Shown here piece after piece: positions 1 through 12,376 of a stretch of DNA of 64,000 nt (its first letter is position 1; each line of letters opens with the position of its first letter). Made by a program: the position numbers and the translations under genes. The stretch covers positions 10,683,001 through 10,747,000 of the forward strand of contig JAUIMM010000211.1 of the NCBI GenBank assembly GCA_031769625.1, written 5' to 3'. The notes beneath the pieces are model-generated. The model was not told where the DNA came from. It saw only the letters and a program-made list of their open reading frames with translations, and made no database searches. This DNA comes from Taudactylus pleione (taxonomy: Eukaryota > Chordata > Amphibia > Anura > Myobatrachidae).

Positions 1-252
1 CTCTGCACTACACTACACAGCCCAGCCAGCCCTAACTCCCACCCTCCCTCTTCACTGTCCACAGCCGAGTGAGAAAATGGCGCCGACACGGATACCTTAT
101 ATAGGATCCAAAACCCGCGAGACTCGGAAGGCGGGATGATGACGTTTTGCCTCGATTTCAAATCCGAGTCAGGCAGGAAAAGTCGAGCCTGACTCGGATC
201 GGGGGGGCTCGGGGGGGTTCGGATTTCAGAAATCCGAACCCGCTCACCCCTA
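1..252 (-). mobile_element. hAT element, terminal fragment (cut by window edge)
   Basis: Nearly the same sequence recurs at about 13471-13726, the right end of the complete hAT at 8592-13726, including the promoter-like GC-rich part, the two runs of G and the terminal CACCCCTA. The element ends at 252 and continues left of the window. It lies inside the last part of a LINE ORF2: reading on minus, the LINE frame is open up to the junction and then enters the hAT end. The strand given is that of the transposase in the complete relative. The second target duplication is outside the window, so the 8 bp at 253-260 cannot be confirmed. Confidence 0.85.
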
Positions 253-3200
253 ATCCATGGTCATGTAAAAGTCAAGGCGTTGACAACAATCCCACACTGT
301 CGGAGGGATCCGAGAGCGCCAGCGAACTGGGAGTACCGCCCTAGCAGCATTATTAATATGTCGAAGAAGGGACTTTTTATAAAGAGAAATCGGGTCGGAT
401 GTATGGGAGAGCAGCCAGAAGTCCGGACCAGATGATACAGAGTAACCCAATATCTCCGAAGCCAAGGCTATTATCCCTACCCAAAAGGGGGCAATTAGTG
501 AACAATCCCACCAGATGTGCATCATCGTACCTGTTTCCCCAAAACATCTCCAGCAGAGAGGGGACACCGTGGGATAGCATTTATGGAGAATGACCGGGCA
601 GCGGTACCATCTTGTCATTACCTTATACTGCGTTTCCAAAATTTCCAAACTATTGGAACACATACTAGTAACTTGGAACACTTTATCCCAATTAATATGT
701 ATGTCTTTTTTTAATAAAGTCTCTATCCCAGGCCTTTACAAAAAGAGGGTCATCTTCAAACATGTTATGTAATAAAATCTTGTATATACCCGAAATTATA
801 TGTGTGGGAGACTGCCGTTGCGAACACATAGATTCAAAGGGGGTCATATCTCTAGCAAATACTGAAGGGCCCCCAAGAGAAGAGGCAAAATGTCTAATCT
901 GAATGTAGGCCCAGAGACTTTGGTTTGTAAGAGAAGTATTGTTACAAAAATCTGAAAAAGTTATATATTGACCATTGGACACAAGGTGGCCTGCCCTAGA
1001 AATCCCTGCATCAACCATGTGGAGGAAAACCGCCCTGAGGTCCCGGGAGGGAAAAGGGGATTATAAAGGATAGGAGTAAGAGGAGATATTACTGAAGAAA
1101 TCCCAGATTTAGCACGAAATTTTTTCCATATTTCCAATGTAGGGACGACTATTGGGTGTGAGGAACGAGCAATTTTAGAGCACCACAGCAAAGTGCTCAA
1201 ATGAAGATTGGATGATTCCACCTCCAGTTCCACCCATTGCTTACCCACTGTGCCCCGAGTCCAGTCCAGAACTCTACCGAGTATAATGGCCTGATGGTAT
1301 GTGGATATCATTGGCAATTGTTGGCCTCCCCTGCAGTTCCGCCTAAAAAGCACTTCATGCTTAAATCTGGGCTTTCTACCCCCCAGACAAATTTTCGGAT
1401 GAGGGTATGTGCTTCCGACAAGAAGCCAGAGGGTAAGGCAATCGGTGTAGTCTGCAGTAGATATAAGAGGTGCGGTAGAATATTCATTTTGATAATATTT
1501 AGACGGCCCAGCCACGAAAACCCCTGCATACCCCACCGATCCAATTCTTTACGAATGGAGCTAAGCAACGGTGTATGGTTAAGGGCAAACAAGTCACATA
1601 TACGTCTAGGGATACAGATGCCTAAATACTTAAGAGAAGAAGCCTGCCATTTAAAGGGGAAGGAGGCACTAAGTGCAGACACTGTCTCAACCGAAGCGGT
1701 GACATTTAAGGCAACAGATTTACTATAATTAATCTTAAAATTAGAGAGATCCCCAAAACGCTGGAATTCTCTCATTAAGTTAGGGAGAGAGATAACCGGA
1801 TTAGTTAATATCGCTAGCAGGTCATCCGCAAAGAGGGCAAGGCGATAGTCTTGTGAACCCACTTTAAGGCCAGTTATATTAGGGTTTGCTCTAATTGCCC
1901 TCGCCAGGGCTTCCATGCACAGTACAAAAACCAAGGGAGAGAGCGGACAGCCCTGACGAGTACCATTCGATATATGCACTGGAGTCGACAAAATCCCATT
2001 CACTCGTATCTGGGCCGAAGGGGCCCTATATAGAGCCAGGATTTTTGAAAGGAAGACTTCACCCAAACCTAAGCGCTGCAACACCCCTGTCATGAAGCCC
2101 CAATCCACCCGGTCGAATGCCTTTCCAGCATCAGTGGAGAGGAGCATCATGGGAATGTCAGAGGAAACTGCATGGTGTATCAGGTCAAGGACCTTGGTGG
2201 TATTGTCTTTCGCCTCTCTACCTGGGACAAACCCCACCTGGTCCGAGTGGATGATAGACGGAAGAAGAGGCTTAAGCCGATTGGCTATAAGCTTCGCATA
2301 AAGCTTAACGTCTACATTTAGAAGAGATATCGGACGATAACTCGCCGGTAATGATGGATCCTTGCCCTCCTTAGGGACAACCGTAATGTGTGCTGCAAGC
2401 GATTGACCGGAAAAAGGGGTATGCGCTGAAACAGCATTACAGGCCCTTAACAAAAGCGGCAAGAGAATGTCTTGATACGCCTTGTAATAAGACAGCGTGA
2501 AGCCATCCGGTCCGGGACTCTTACCAGGAGAGGACTTAATAGCAGCAGATAATTCGTCTTCTGTAAAAGGGGAGTCCAGAGCCTTTGTTACCGCCTCGGG
2601 GAGAGTAGGGAAAGCTATTTCTTCTAGATACCTCTGAATCTGCGATACCCGAGCTGCATGATCTAAATTCACATTATCCGGACCTAGGTTATATAGGGTA
2701 GAGTAGAAAGACTGAAAGACTGCTGCAATATCTTTGTCTGTATGACAAAGTTTGCCCGTATGATCCTTGATACATTGGAGATAAGTCAAGGATCTCTGAG
2801 CTCTAAGAGCCCTAGCCAACATTTTGCCTGGTTTGTTCCCCAACGATAGTACTTATGGCGACATCTTCGAAACCCTCTCCTAGCCCCTTCATATAGTAAA
2901 TTGTTAAGAGCATCTCTAGCCTTTTGAAGTTCTACAAATATATCAGAGGCCATAGTATTTTTATGGGTAAGTTCGAGCATCCGGATTTTGGATAACAAAG
3001 CATCCCTGCTTTCAGTTTTCTTTTTATTGTGCAATGTCAGTCTAAATTTCTTAGTCTCTTTAATAGAGAACCAGAAGTGGAATCAAGAGAAGGCTCCAAG
3101 GCCCAATTAAAATCTCCACCGACCACTCGGATGCCCTCCAACTGGTCCTCTATCGATTCTAACGACTTACGTAGAAAGCCAGACTGACCCCTGTTGGGAA

Positions 3201-3537
3201 CATATAAATTTACCAGGGAATATTTTTGGTTGGCTATGGTGACCTTAACTAATAAACCCCTACCATCTCCAATACGCACAACTGAGATATCAGAAAGCAC
3301 TAGATGTTTAGAAAACAAGATGGCCACCCCTCTAGCCTTGGCTTCGGAGAAATCATTAAAGTACCCCACTGGAAAATAATGAGAGCGTAAAGACGGGGCC
3401 ACACCTTTCTTAAAATGCGTCTCCTGGATAAAAGCTATATCTACCTTATCCATTTGCAACGTATGTAAAAGACTGGATCGTTTCTCCGGTATATTAAGAC
3501 CCTTTACATTGTTAGATACAATAGATAACTTAGCCAT
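253..3537 (-). pseudogene. LINE ORF2: endonuclease plus reverse transcriptase, broken
   Basis: The start is the ATG at 3537. The endonuclease block (3537-3037) shows NVKGLN, the catalytic-glutamate motif QETHF and GGDFN. The expected SDH region is missing, and the frame jumps to a piece at 3034-2786, so an internal deletion is likely. The reverse transcriptase (2843-1308) carries PGPDGF, YRPISLLN, a motif A reading TDAGKAFDRV, the RQGCPLSP block and the catalytic FADD box. Further frames at 1536-961, 1018-692 and 681-253 hold the C-terminal domain, with a CX2CX8HX4C zinc-knuckle-like motif near 560-510. A hAT insertion removes the last part. The protein would nick target DNA and copy the LINE RNA in place; this copy has at least four frame breaks. 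Confidence 0.88.
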
Positions 3538-4216
3538 ATTTAAAGTGTGTGGGTGAGCGTCTTGAATGTTGGGTACATAAATCAAATACCTGCATACAGA
3601 TAGTGTCTATCAGCAAAACAATAACGAGGGAGAAAGAGACACAAAAGGGAAGGAAGGAAAGAAGGAAATGAGGAAAAAACAAAAAAAACACAGAACAAAT
3701 CATAAAAAACAAAGGGCATGTTAGCAATCTCAATTCAAAACTGAAAATGAAAATAGCATAAAAATGAAACTGAAACTCCTTAATAAAGGCCATGAAAGCC
3801 CCTAAGGGGTCCATGGACACTGTATACACAACGGAGTAGGGGGACATAGGAGGGTAGTAATGAACATGACACCCCAAATAGGTCCAAAAAAAACAAAAAA
3901 CAAAAAAAAACAAATGGGACCTATCTAAATTAATAGAAAAACAAATAGTCGCCTAGAACAATAAAATATGTAAGATCATTAGAAAGACATTTAGCTAGTA
4001 GATTAGAGATATCCATGAAAAAGATCAAGCTAAACAGAAGAACTGCTCAAGGCCTATTGGGACCTATGCAAACAAATAACAGGATCTCAAATAGATGCAC
4101 ATATAACAGCAACTAGCATCCTATAATGTATAGGAAAACAGCATATATCAACAAGAAGTCCACAAAAAGGCAATGAGTACACAAAGGGAGATTACGGATA
4201 ATCCTAACTTTCCTGA

Positions 4217-5325
4217 TCAAGTAGTTTCCTCGCTCTCAGCTGCAGGATCTCTTCCCGGTCTACGTCTGGAACCTCGAGATTGCTGCCAGGTCTCCCTATG
4301 AGATGACAAGGGAACGCTGGTATCCAATAAATCCAGCCAGTTAGGGACCGAAACAGCAGGCAGACCAAGAGAAGAACAGAATTGGGGCAGTTCAGCAGAT
4401 TCTCGAAGAATATGAAGCTTCCCCTCATGCATCACTTGTATACTTAGCGGAAAGCCCCAGCGGAATTTAATGTCATGCTTGTGTAACTCCTCTGTGAGTG
4501 GGCGGAGGAGGCGCCTCTGTTGAAGCGTTGACCACGAGAGGTCCTGGAAAATCTGTACTGAACATCCATTGAAGAAGTCGATCTCTTTAGTTTGTCTGGC
4601 TTGTCGTAGAATTTGCTCCTTCACCGTATAGTAGTGCAGTCGACATATAATGTCTCTGGGTTTTTCAGAGGGCATACCCTTAGGGCGCAAAGCCCTATGA
4701 GCTCGGTCAAATTGGATCCTAGTATCCGGGTCAACATGCAGAAGTTCATTAAATATTTTAGTGAGAGCATCTTCAATTCCCGACTGGGTAATATCTTCGG
4801 GGACCCCACAGATCCGCAAATTGTTACGTCTACCCCTGTTGTCAACATCATCCAGTCTACTCTGCATTTCCAACAATATACGAGAGTGACGAGAGAGCAA
4901 AGCGTTGCAGTCGCCAAGCTGGGTATCGACAGAATCCACATGATCTTCCAAGGAAACCACTCTCTCTGCTACGTGAGTGAGGTCCGAACGGATGGAGGAG
5001 ATGTGAGTCTGGACTATTTCCTGAATTCTTTGTTCCAATAATTGTAGATCCTGTTGAATATCCTGTCGAGACGGCAAGGACCGTATATGTTGCAGAATCT
5101 CCCCAATATCGGACGAATTAGCAGGAACAGGTGGAGTAAGATGGGGTGATGAGACTGCGGGGTAGAGCCTCCATCAGAGCTCCCTGAAGCCATATGTGGA
5201 GAGGTAGGTCCTGGAGGAGTACCAGTCGCTGGTGTGGAAACGCCAAATAGAGTATGGAACGCAGTGTTAGGTGGAGGCTTAACTGGAGTGGCAGCAGGGC
5301 GTTTAGCAATACTGCGTCTCCCCAT
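4217..5325 (-). pseudogene. LINE ORF1 (L1 ORF1p-like nucleic-acid chaperone)
   Basis: The start is the ATG at 5325. The first about 75 residues are proline, serine and threonine rich. A frameshift near 5080-5150 moves the frame to the segment 5077-4217. That segment has a long heptad-patterned coiled coil (IQQDLQLLEQRIQEIVQ onward) and then the L1-type RRM and C-terminal block, with RRNNLRICGVPE and FDRAHRALRPKG, as in the Transposase_22 family. The product would trimerise and coat the LINE RNA. The total of about 365 residues is normal for amphibian and fish L1-like ORF1. One frameshift is the only obvious break. Confidence 0.85.
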
Positions 5326-6080
5326 GAGGGAACATATCAGAGCAAATTAACGTAGTAAGGAAAGGATGGATAACTAGGCATAGCAGAAAATGGGTGTCAT
5401 ATTACACTTTCCCCTCAGTGCCTTATATTTATATCATGGCTAAGGCTGTCAGGACATGCATTTGAAGGCTTAGTGTCCACTGGGTGCAGGGAGGACACAG
5501 ATCTTACACAGAAGAAAGCTCCTCCAAGGAAAGATAATAATGAGTGTCTTATTTGCCTTATCCCTGTAAGAGGCAGGCCAGTAACATCAGGAGCCAGTAT
5601 AGGGCAAAGCAGGCTGGTCAGAGACACAGGCAGGACAGTAGGACAGCCTGGTCAACCCTCGGATGCACTCCCCCTCCACTCCTTGCCTTATCCAGAGACC
5701 TCTATGGGAGAAGGGAGGGCTAAAGATGGCCGCCTCCCGCGATTCGCGGCAACAAGCGCAGACGCCTCCACCGGGGCCCAGGAGGGTATGTGGAGTCTCG
5801 CCTGGGGTCCCGGCAAGGCTGAGCAGGCCTGAAGAGCGGTGAGAACTCACGGCGATGATGAGACCAAAATTTAGCCCGCGGCTTCCGGAGGTGAGGTAGG
5901 CCGCGGGGTCTCCGGAGAGACAATTCCGCCCACGGAGCTCGGACGGAAGGAGAGCAGACCCACAAGGGACCAGGTAGGGGCAGAGGACCCTCAGAATCAA
6001 CGGGGTCTGTATATTAGAGGGACTGTCCCGGGAGCAGTGCAGGAACACGTCCGATCTGCCTGACAGCTAGGCCACGCCCC
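5326..6080 (-). promoter_or_regulatory. LINE 5'UTR with presumed internal promoter
   Basis: This is the stretch between the minus-strand 5' end and the ORF1 start. Its upstream half is GC-rich (5700-6080). It has no coding signature; reading frames over it are short. L1-type elements carry their promoter inside the 5'UTR, so promoter function is inferred from position. The 5' end abuts a small hairpin repeat beginning at 6081. Confidence 0.5.
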
Positions 6081-6176
6081 CTAAAATGTGTTTTGATGGC
6101 AGTTTTGCAGCGGTTTTGGCCTTAGTAAATCTGCAGATAGCAAAACCGCCGACAAACCACAGCAAAACACATTTTA
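6081..6176. repeat. Short inverted-repeat element
   Basis: The left end CTAAAATGTGTTTTG is mirrored by CAAAACACATTTTAG at the right, with matching inner arms rich in CAAAACCGCC. Related CCGCCACCAAAC words recur at 6220-6245 and 6892-6945, so the surrounding DNA is a local repeat of this type. No protein. Confidence 0.55.
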
Positions 6177-6265
6177 GAATAGAATAGAACAGGGCTGTCA
6201 GTTAGAAACTGCTGCAAAACCGCCACCAAACCCCTGGAGTTTAGAACAGAAAATAAACAAAATGA

Positions 6266-6835
6266 CTGTATAGGAGTGGAGGGGGTTAAACCTCCTAGGC
6301 TGGGGGCGGACCAGTGTGGGGAATCATGTGATAATTAGGGCCTATGGGTTCTTAGGATTGTAGGTTTTAGCAGGGATATCAGAGATTGTTGGAGGCGGAG
6401 TCAGCCTCTTTTGTTCCTGTCTTCCCACCCTCCCTCCCTAAATTTTACGTTATGTGCTCTCTTTGAGTTATGTTTGGTGATTTCTTCGTTGGCTATTTTA
6501 GGCGGGAAAGAACGGCAGGTTACTTATTAGCACTGTGAATATTGGTTTACTCTGTTTGGCTCACCTTCGTTGACTGTTAAAGTCTGCTGGACCACCCCGC
6601 CGGGGGCAGCATCATCGCCTTATCGGGTGGGTAGTCAAGGTAGAAGGCTTGAGTGTATGTGTTGTGGTTAGAGTGTTTATAGTGTTAGGCTCGGGCTGTT
6701 GTTAGCCGTTCTTTCTTTGCCACCATATTTAAATTCATTTAATTAATTTTAGTAACTAATTCATTATTTAAATAAAATAGCTAACAATTCTGCCAAATAC
6801 AAGTCTCTGTGTCTTTATTTCAATTGATTATGTTT
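6266..6835 (+). mobile_element. Possible non-autonomous Ngaro-like element
   Basis: The left part carries GTCAGCCTCTTTTG, close to the 5'UTR of the Ngaro at 20046 (CTCAGCCTCTTTTGC). The right part has an AATAAAA-like stretch, a GCCAA word and CTGTGTCTTTATTT, matching in order the right end of that Ngaro (26060-26115). A GGGGGCA-C-ATCAT-GCC stretch at about 6602-6625 resembles the one after the Ngaro hydrolase gene. No ORF is present. I read it as two Ngaro-type ends without the coding middle; a solo LTR-like repeat is the alternative. Boundaries are approximate. Confidence 0.4.
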
Positions 6836-6974
6836 TATTGTCACTGATTAACTCGCGGGTCAATCCTCAGACGATGGGAGGTTTATAGTACCCGCCACCA
6901 AACTGCTGGGGTTTAGAATAGAATAGAAACCGCCATCAAACTGCCGCTTAGTAAGTTTTGCCCTCTGAATCAAA

Positions 6975-7311
6975 GGGCGGAATTCAATTGATTATCCCCC
7001 CCTTCGCACCCGACGGAGCTATTCTATTGTTGCTCCTGTCGGGTGCGATCAGCTGCTAGCGCTCTATTTCAGCTCGCAGCCACAGAGGGGTGCGGGCTGA
7101 AATCGGCGAAAAGTGTCCTGTTTGGGCTCCCAAACGGCACTTTTCACGATCGCGCCCAGCACTTTGGTCGGGGGTTAGCCGTTTTACGTGGCTAAACCCG
7201 ACCAATTTGGGTGCGATCAGCGTGAAACGCTGGCACAATTGAATAGCGGCCCGCGATCTCCTGTCACTTTAGACGGGGGATGCGGGCCGCGAAATCAATT
7301 GAATTCCGCCC
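6975..7311. mobile_element. MITE, palindrome-rich, 3-bp duplication AAA
   Basis: The terminal inverted repeats are GGGCGGAATTCAATTGAT at 6975 and its complement ending at 7311, flanked on both sides by AAA. The inside is a run of hairpins: one whose arms read GCACCCGAC/GTCGGGTGC (7008-7049), one at 7068-7103, one around TTTGGGCTCCCAAA, one at 7170-7202 and one around GCGTGAAACGC. No coding capacity. The 3-bp duplication fits the PIF/Harbinger type, but AAA is not the usual TWA. Confidence 0.75.
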
Positions 7312-7314
7312 AAA

Positions 7315-8484
7315 GAGTCACCAGAAAGTTGATCCCTCTTGTACACTGTGCTGTGACACATCTACTGTAATGCAACCCTACAGGGACTTGCAGGAAGTCG
7401 ACAGCTGCCGTTCCAATCAGAAACTTCAATTGCCTCACATCCGCATACAAATCTATATGTCGCTTTGCCGGGGGACGCAGTGAGTCACAGACCTGCCCTG
7501 CTCATACAGTACAGCCGTAAGGTTCTGTACGTTTAGGTACGTGGTTCTCCTTACCAGGGCAAAATAATGTGAATTTGCATATTTCTATGCAATATTCTCA
7601 AACCGCTGCCAGGATTATTGTAACAACCGCTGCAGGGGCAGGCTCCCTGTGACAGTAAGTAATCTGGAAAACAATTTCCTTCCAGATAACTGAATCCTTC
7701 CTTTATTAAACTAGCACAACAGGTGGTTTGCCTGTTCCCTGTACTTAGAATACATAGCGGCCGGCTTGTCTGGACAGGCCCCCCTCTTGTATTCTGTTCT
7801 TGTCATTTGTCTGCCTAATACAAATTTTACTTTACGCAGCACGGAGAAGCCAGACTGCTGTCATAATGAGCATAAATCATTATCTCTTTGGTAGGTGACG
7901 AGATAGCAATAAAAACAATGATTTAGGGCAAGTGAAGCAGTTGCATTGCGGCTTGCGAGTACCCTGAGATGATTTAGGGGACCTCACATTGAGGGAGATG
8001 GGGACGGCTCGCTGCTGGCCTTGTAGCACTGTGCGTATGGGAGAGTCTACGGATGCCAGCAGAATTACTTAAGATTCTCCACTGATAATTAAAGAAAATT
8101 AAAAATTCTAGTTCAGTAATAACTTTTTCCCACCCCAGCAATTCTGGAGAAACCCACCCCTGCCAGCTTTGGTTGTCCCAGGATCCTCACAGGTCACCGT
8201 TGTCTGCCTGCTGCAGATGGAGCATTTGGATGCAGGTGAGTGGGCATCCACACTGCTGCTATTGACATTCACACCCCAACATGAGACCCCCCCCACGCTC
8301 CTGCTAGTTGGTTTTCATATTAGCAACACTAGATGGGAGTGATACTTGCCAGGCCACCTCCTTAGTTGCAGATCATTAAATGGGAACATCATAGGCTTTC
8401 TGGGAATATCAGTATGTAGTGTTTACAATTCCTTAGTAGAATTAGCGGCAACAAATTTATTTTTTTAGCAGCATAGCTATACAG
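7315..8484. other. No gene seen (MPPED1 intron)
   Basis: Unique-looking sequence with only short frames and no inverted-repeat ends or coding similarity that I can recognise. Confidence 0.5.
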
Positions 8485-9231
8485 TCGGAATCGGTATGAT
8501 TTACCGCCGGACCCATGCCCGGCGGTTGGAATACCAACAGCGGCATCCCGGCAGAGGAGGAAATCCCGATCGTCCTAAGGTAAGTATATACTAGGGGTGT
8601 GCACCGGCCACTTTTCGTGTTTTGTGTTTTGGTTTTGGATCTGGATCTTTCTTCGTGTTTTGGATCTGGATTGGTTTTGCCAAAACCACCCTTCGGTGTT
8701 TTGGGTTCTGGGTTTTGTGTTTTGGATCTGTATTTTTTTTTTAAAAAAGCATAAAAACAGCTAAAATCACAGAATGTGTTGATTTTTCTGCTCCTATGCT
8801 ATTATTAACCTCAAAAACCTTAATTTCCACTCATTTCCAGTCTATTCTGAACACCTCACACCTCACAATAGTGTTTTTATGTCCAAAAGGTTGCACCGAG
8901 GTAGATGGATGACTATGCTAAGCGACATGAGTGGGCGGCACAAACACGTGGCCCATCTAGGAGTGACACTGCAGTGGCAGACAGGATGGCAGTTTGAAAA
9001 ACTAGGACCCAAACAGTACATAATTCAAAGAAAAAAAAGAGGTGCAAGATGGAATTGTCCTTGGGCCCTCCCACCCACCCACCCTTATGTTGTATAAACA
9101 GGACATGCACACTTTAACAAAGCAATCATTTCAGCGCCAGGGTCTGCCACACGACTGTGGCTGAATTGATTGGTTCGTTTGGGCCCCCACAAAACAAGCT
9201 GGCAATTAATCTGTCCCTGCACAAACTGGCT

Positions 9232-12200
9232 CTACGGAGGCAAGATGTCGTCCTCATCCTCATACACCGATTCCTCACCCTCTTCAGTGTTGTGTACATC
9301 CTCATCCTCACAGAGTATTAACTCGTCCCCGCTGGAATCCACCACCACAGGTCCCTCTGTACGTTCTGGAGGCTGGTCTCCCTGGAAGAGTTGATAATTC
9401 ATTTTTATGAACATCATCTTCTCCACATTTTGTGGAAGCAACCTCCTACGCCTTTCGCTGACAAGGTTCCCGGCTGCACTAAACACTCTTTCGGAGTACA
9501 CACTGGAGGGGGGGCAACTCAGGTAAAATAGAGCCAGTTTGTACAGGGGCCTCCAAATTGCCTCTTTTTCTTGCCAGTACAGGTACGGACTGTCTGACAT
9601 GCCTACTTGGATGCTGTCACCGATGTAATCCTCCACCATTCTGTCAATGGTGACAGTATCATATGCAGTGACAGTAGACATGTCAAAAATTGTTGCCAGG
9701 TCCTTCAGTCCGGACCAGATGTCCAAACTTGGTCCTGCCTGCCCTGCATCACCGCCAGCGGGTTGCTTAGGATACCTAAGTTTTTTCCTGGCAGCCCCAG
9801 TTGCGGGAGAAAATGAAGAAGGAGCTGTTGACGTGTCACGTTCCGCTTCAGCTGACAGTGTTTTCACCAGCAGGTCTTTGCACCTCTGCAGGCTTGTGTC
9901 GGCCGGAAAGAGAGACACCACATAGGCTTTAAACCTAGGATCGAGCACGGTGGCCAAAATGTCGTGGTCTGATTTCAACAGATTGACCACCCTGGAATCC
10001 TGGCAAAGCGAAAGAAGGGCTTCATCCACAAGTCCCACATGCCGAGCGGAATCGCTCTGTCTTAGCTCCTTCTTCACTTTCTCCAGCTGCTTCTGCAAAA
10101 GCCTGATGAGGGGAATGACCTGACTCAAGCTGGCAGTGTCTGAACTGACTTCACGTGTGGCAAGTTCGAAGGGCTGGAGAACCTTGCACAATACGGAAAT
10201 CATTCTCCACTGTGCTTGAGTCAGGTGCATACCCCCTCCTTTGCCTATGTCATAGGTGGATGTATAGGCTTGAATGGCCTTTTGCTGCTCCTCCATCCTC
10301 TGAAGCATATAGAGGGTTGAGTTCCACCACGTCACAACCTCTTGCTTCAGATGATGGCGGGGCAGGTTCAAGAGTGTTTGCTGGCGCTCCAGTCTTCGGC
10401 ACGCAGTCGCTGAATGGCGAAAGTGGGCAGAAATTTTTTGGGCCACCCAAAGCGTCTCCTGCACGTCCCTGTCGCTTTTCAGAAAATTCTGCACCACCAA
10501 GTTTATTGTGTGAGCAAAACATGGGACGTGCTGGAATTTGCCCAGATGTAATGCCCGCACAATATTGGTGGCGTTGTCAGATATCACAAATCCCCAGGAG
10601 AGTCTAAGTGGGGTAAGCCACTGGGCGATGATTTCCCTCAGTTTCTCTAAGAGGTTGTCGGCGGTGTGCCTCTTACTGAAACCGGTGATACACAGCGTAG
10701 CCTGCCTTGGAATGAGCTGGCGTTTCTGAGATGCTGCTACTGGTGACGCTGCTGCTGTTGCTGCGTAAGGTGATACATCTACCCAGTGGGCTGTCACAGT
10801 CATATAGTCCTTAGTCTGCCCTGTTCCACTTGTCCACATGTCCGTGGTTAAGTGGACATTGGGTACAACGGCATTTTTCAGGACACTGAGGACACTTTTG
10901 TTGACGTTTCTGTACAGTTTCGGTATCGCCTGCCTAGTGAAGTGGAATCTAGACGGGATTTGGAACCGGGGACACACTACCTCCATCAATTGTCTAAATC
11001 CACTGCACTAATGGCGGATACCGGACGCACATCTAACACCAACATAGCAGTCAAGGCCTCAGTTATACGTTTTGCTTCAGGATGACTGCTGTCGTACTTA
11101 AAGGACTGTTGGAGGGTCAATTGTTTAGTAAAAGTAGTGGTGTTCCTACTTCCTCTCTGGGATGATGAACGACTCCCAGCAGCAGCAACAGGAGCAGCGG
11201 CAGCAGGAGGCGTAGCAATGCAGGATCCTCCGGAGGAATCCGGGATAGGAGAGTCAGTCATGCCAGTGACATGGCCTGCAGGACTACTTCCGATCCTGAC
11301 TAAGGAGGAAATTGACGAGGAGGGAGTTGACAGTGTGGTTTGCAGGCGCTTGGATACAACAGGACAACGGGATTTAGGTGTCCCTGGACTGCTTACGGTC
11401 TTAGCCAAAGTTTCTGAACTTGACAGTAACTTATTATGCGCTGCAGGTGCCGTATAAGGGAGGATGTTCCTAGGTGGTTAACGTCCCTACCCCTACTTAT
11501 TCCACCTTTACATATGGTACATATGGCAAGACAGTTGTTGTCCGGATTTGGATAGAAATATTGCCAGACCAAAGAGGTGGAATGTTTGGTCTTCTGCCCA
11601 GGCATGACCGTGATGGGCTTTTTCATCCCACGGACAACAACTGTCTCCCCCGGAGCCTGATTTAAACAAACCACATCACCATCAGAATCCTCCTCGCCAA
11701 CTTCCTCCTCAGCACCAGCTACACCAGTATCCTCATCCTGTTGTACTTCAACAGAGACATCTTCAATTTGCATATCAGCAAGTGGACTGTGGGTGCTCCT
11801 TTCAGCACTTGCAGGGGGCGTGCAAATGGTGGAAAGAGCCACCTCTTCCTGTCCAGTGCTGGGAAGGTCAGGCATCGCAACCACCACCACACTTGGACTC
11901 TCCTTGGAGATTTGTGATATCTTCTTAGAACGCACAGGTCTTTGCTGTGCTTTTGCCAGCTTAACTCGTTTGATTTTTTTAGCGGGAGGAGGGCTTCCAT
12001 CGTGAAGCTGAACCACTAGTCATGAACATACTAGTCATACTAGTATGACACACACTAGTCATAGGGAAAGACCTTAGCCGTTCCTTGCCACTCCGTGTCA
12101 TAAATGGCATATTGGCAAGTTTACGTTTCTCTTCAGATGATTTAAATGTTTTTTTTAAGGTCATTTTCCTGAACTTTGTCATTTGGGATTGTATGTGGCT

Positions 12201-12353
12201 TCTACTATGACATTGGGCATCGGCCTTGGCAGACGACGTTGATGGCATGTTATCGTCTATGTCATGACTAGTGGGAGCAGCTTCAGCACTAGGAGGAAGT
12301 GGTTCTTGATCTTTCTCTATTTTATTTTTATCGGAGAAAGTTTGGTCCTCCAT
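9232..12353 (-). pseudogene. hAT transposase with BED finger, few frameshifts
   Basis: Four overlapping minus frames together give about 1000 residues: 12353-11979, 12016-11393, 11408-10986 and 10989-9232. The second has a BED zinc-finger start (WQYFYPNPDNN, then CTIC, then SSLIRHLQR), and the frame is lost just after the first histidine. The third is serine rich and linker-like. The last holds the RNase H-like catalytic region (NVHLTTDMWTS, DNATNI, CFAHTINL) and the C-terminal hAT dimerisation domain, with YWQEKEAIWRPLYKLA and YSERVFSAAGNLVSERR. The enzyme would bind the element ends and cut and paste it. The overlaps of only a few bases show single-base frameshifts, though introns cannot be excluded for the first joins. 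Confidence 0.88.
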
Positions 12354-12376
12354 TTATGTTATATCGATTTGATATA

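Larger units (their letters stand above)
253..6080 (-). mobile_element. L1-like LINE (Tx1/L1 group), decayed
   Basis: A non-LTR retrotransposon on the minus strand in the order 5'UTR (6080-5326), ORF1 (5325-4217), spacer, ORF2 (3537-253). It keeps recognisable endonuclease, reverse transcriptase and C-terminal zinc-knuckle blocks. Both ORFs are broken by frameshifts, and ORF2 lacks the end of its endonuclease. The minus-strand 5' end begins with a GGGGGCGTGGC motif next to unrelated sequence. The true 3' end is not visible because a hAT element interrupts ORF2 at 252/253. It cannot be mobile as it stands. The subgroup (Tx1 versus other L1) is a guess from protein style and would need a phylogeny. 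Confidence 0.9.

Noticed and set aside
1237..1728. Plus-strand frame of 163 codons
   Set aside because: Antisense to LINE ORF2, which has clear reverse transcriptase motifs.
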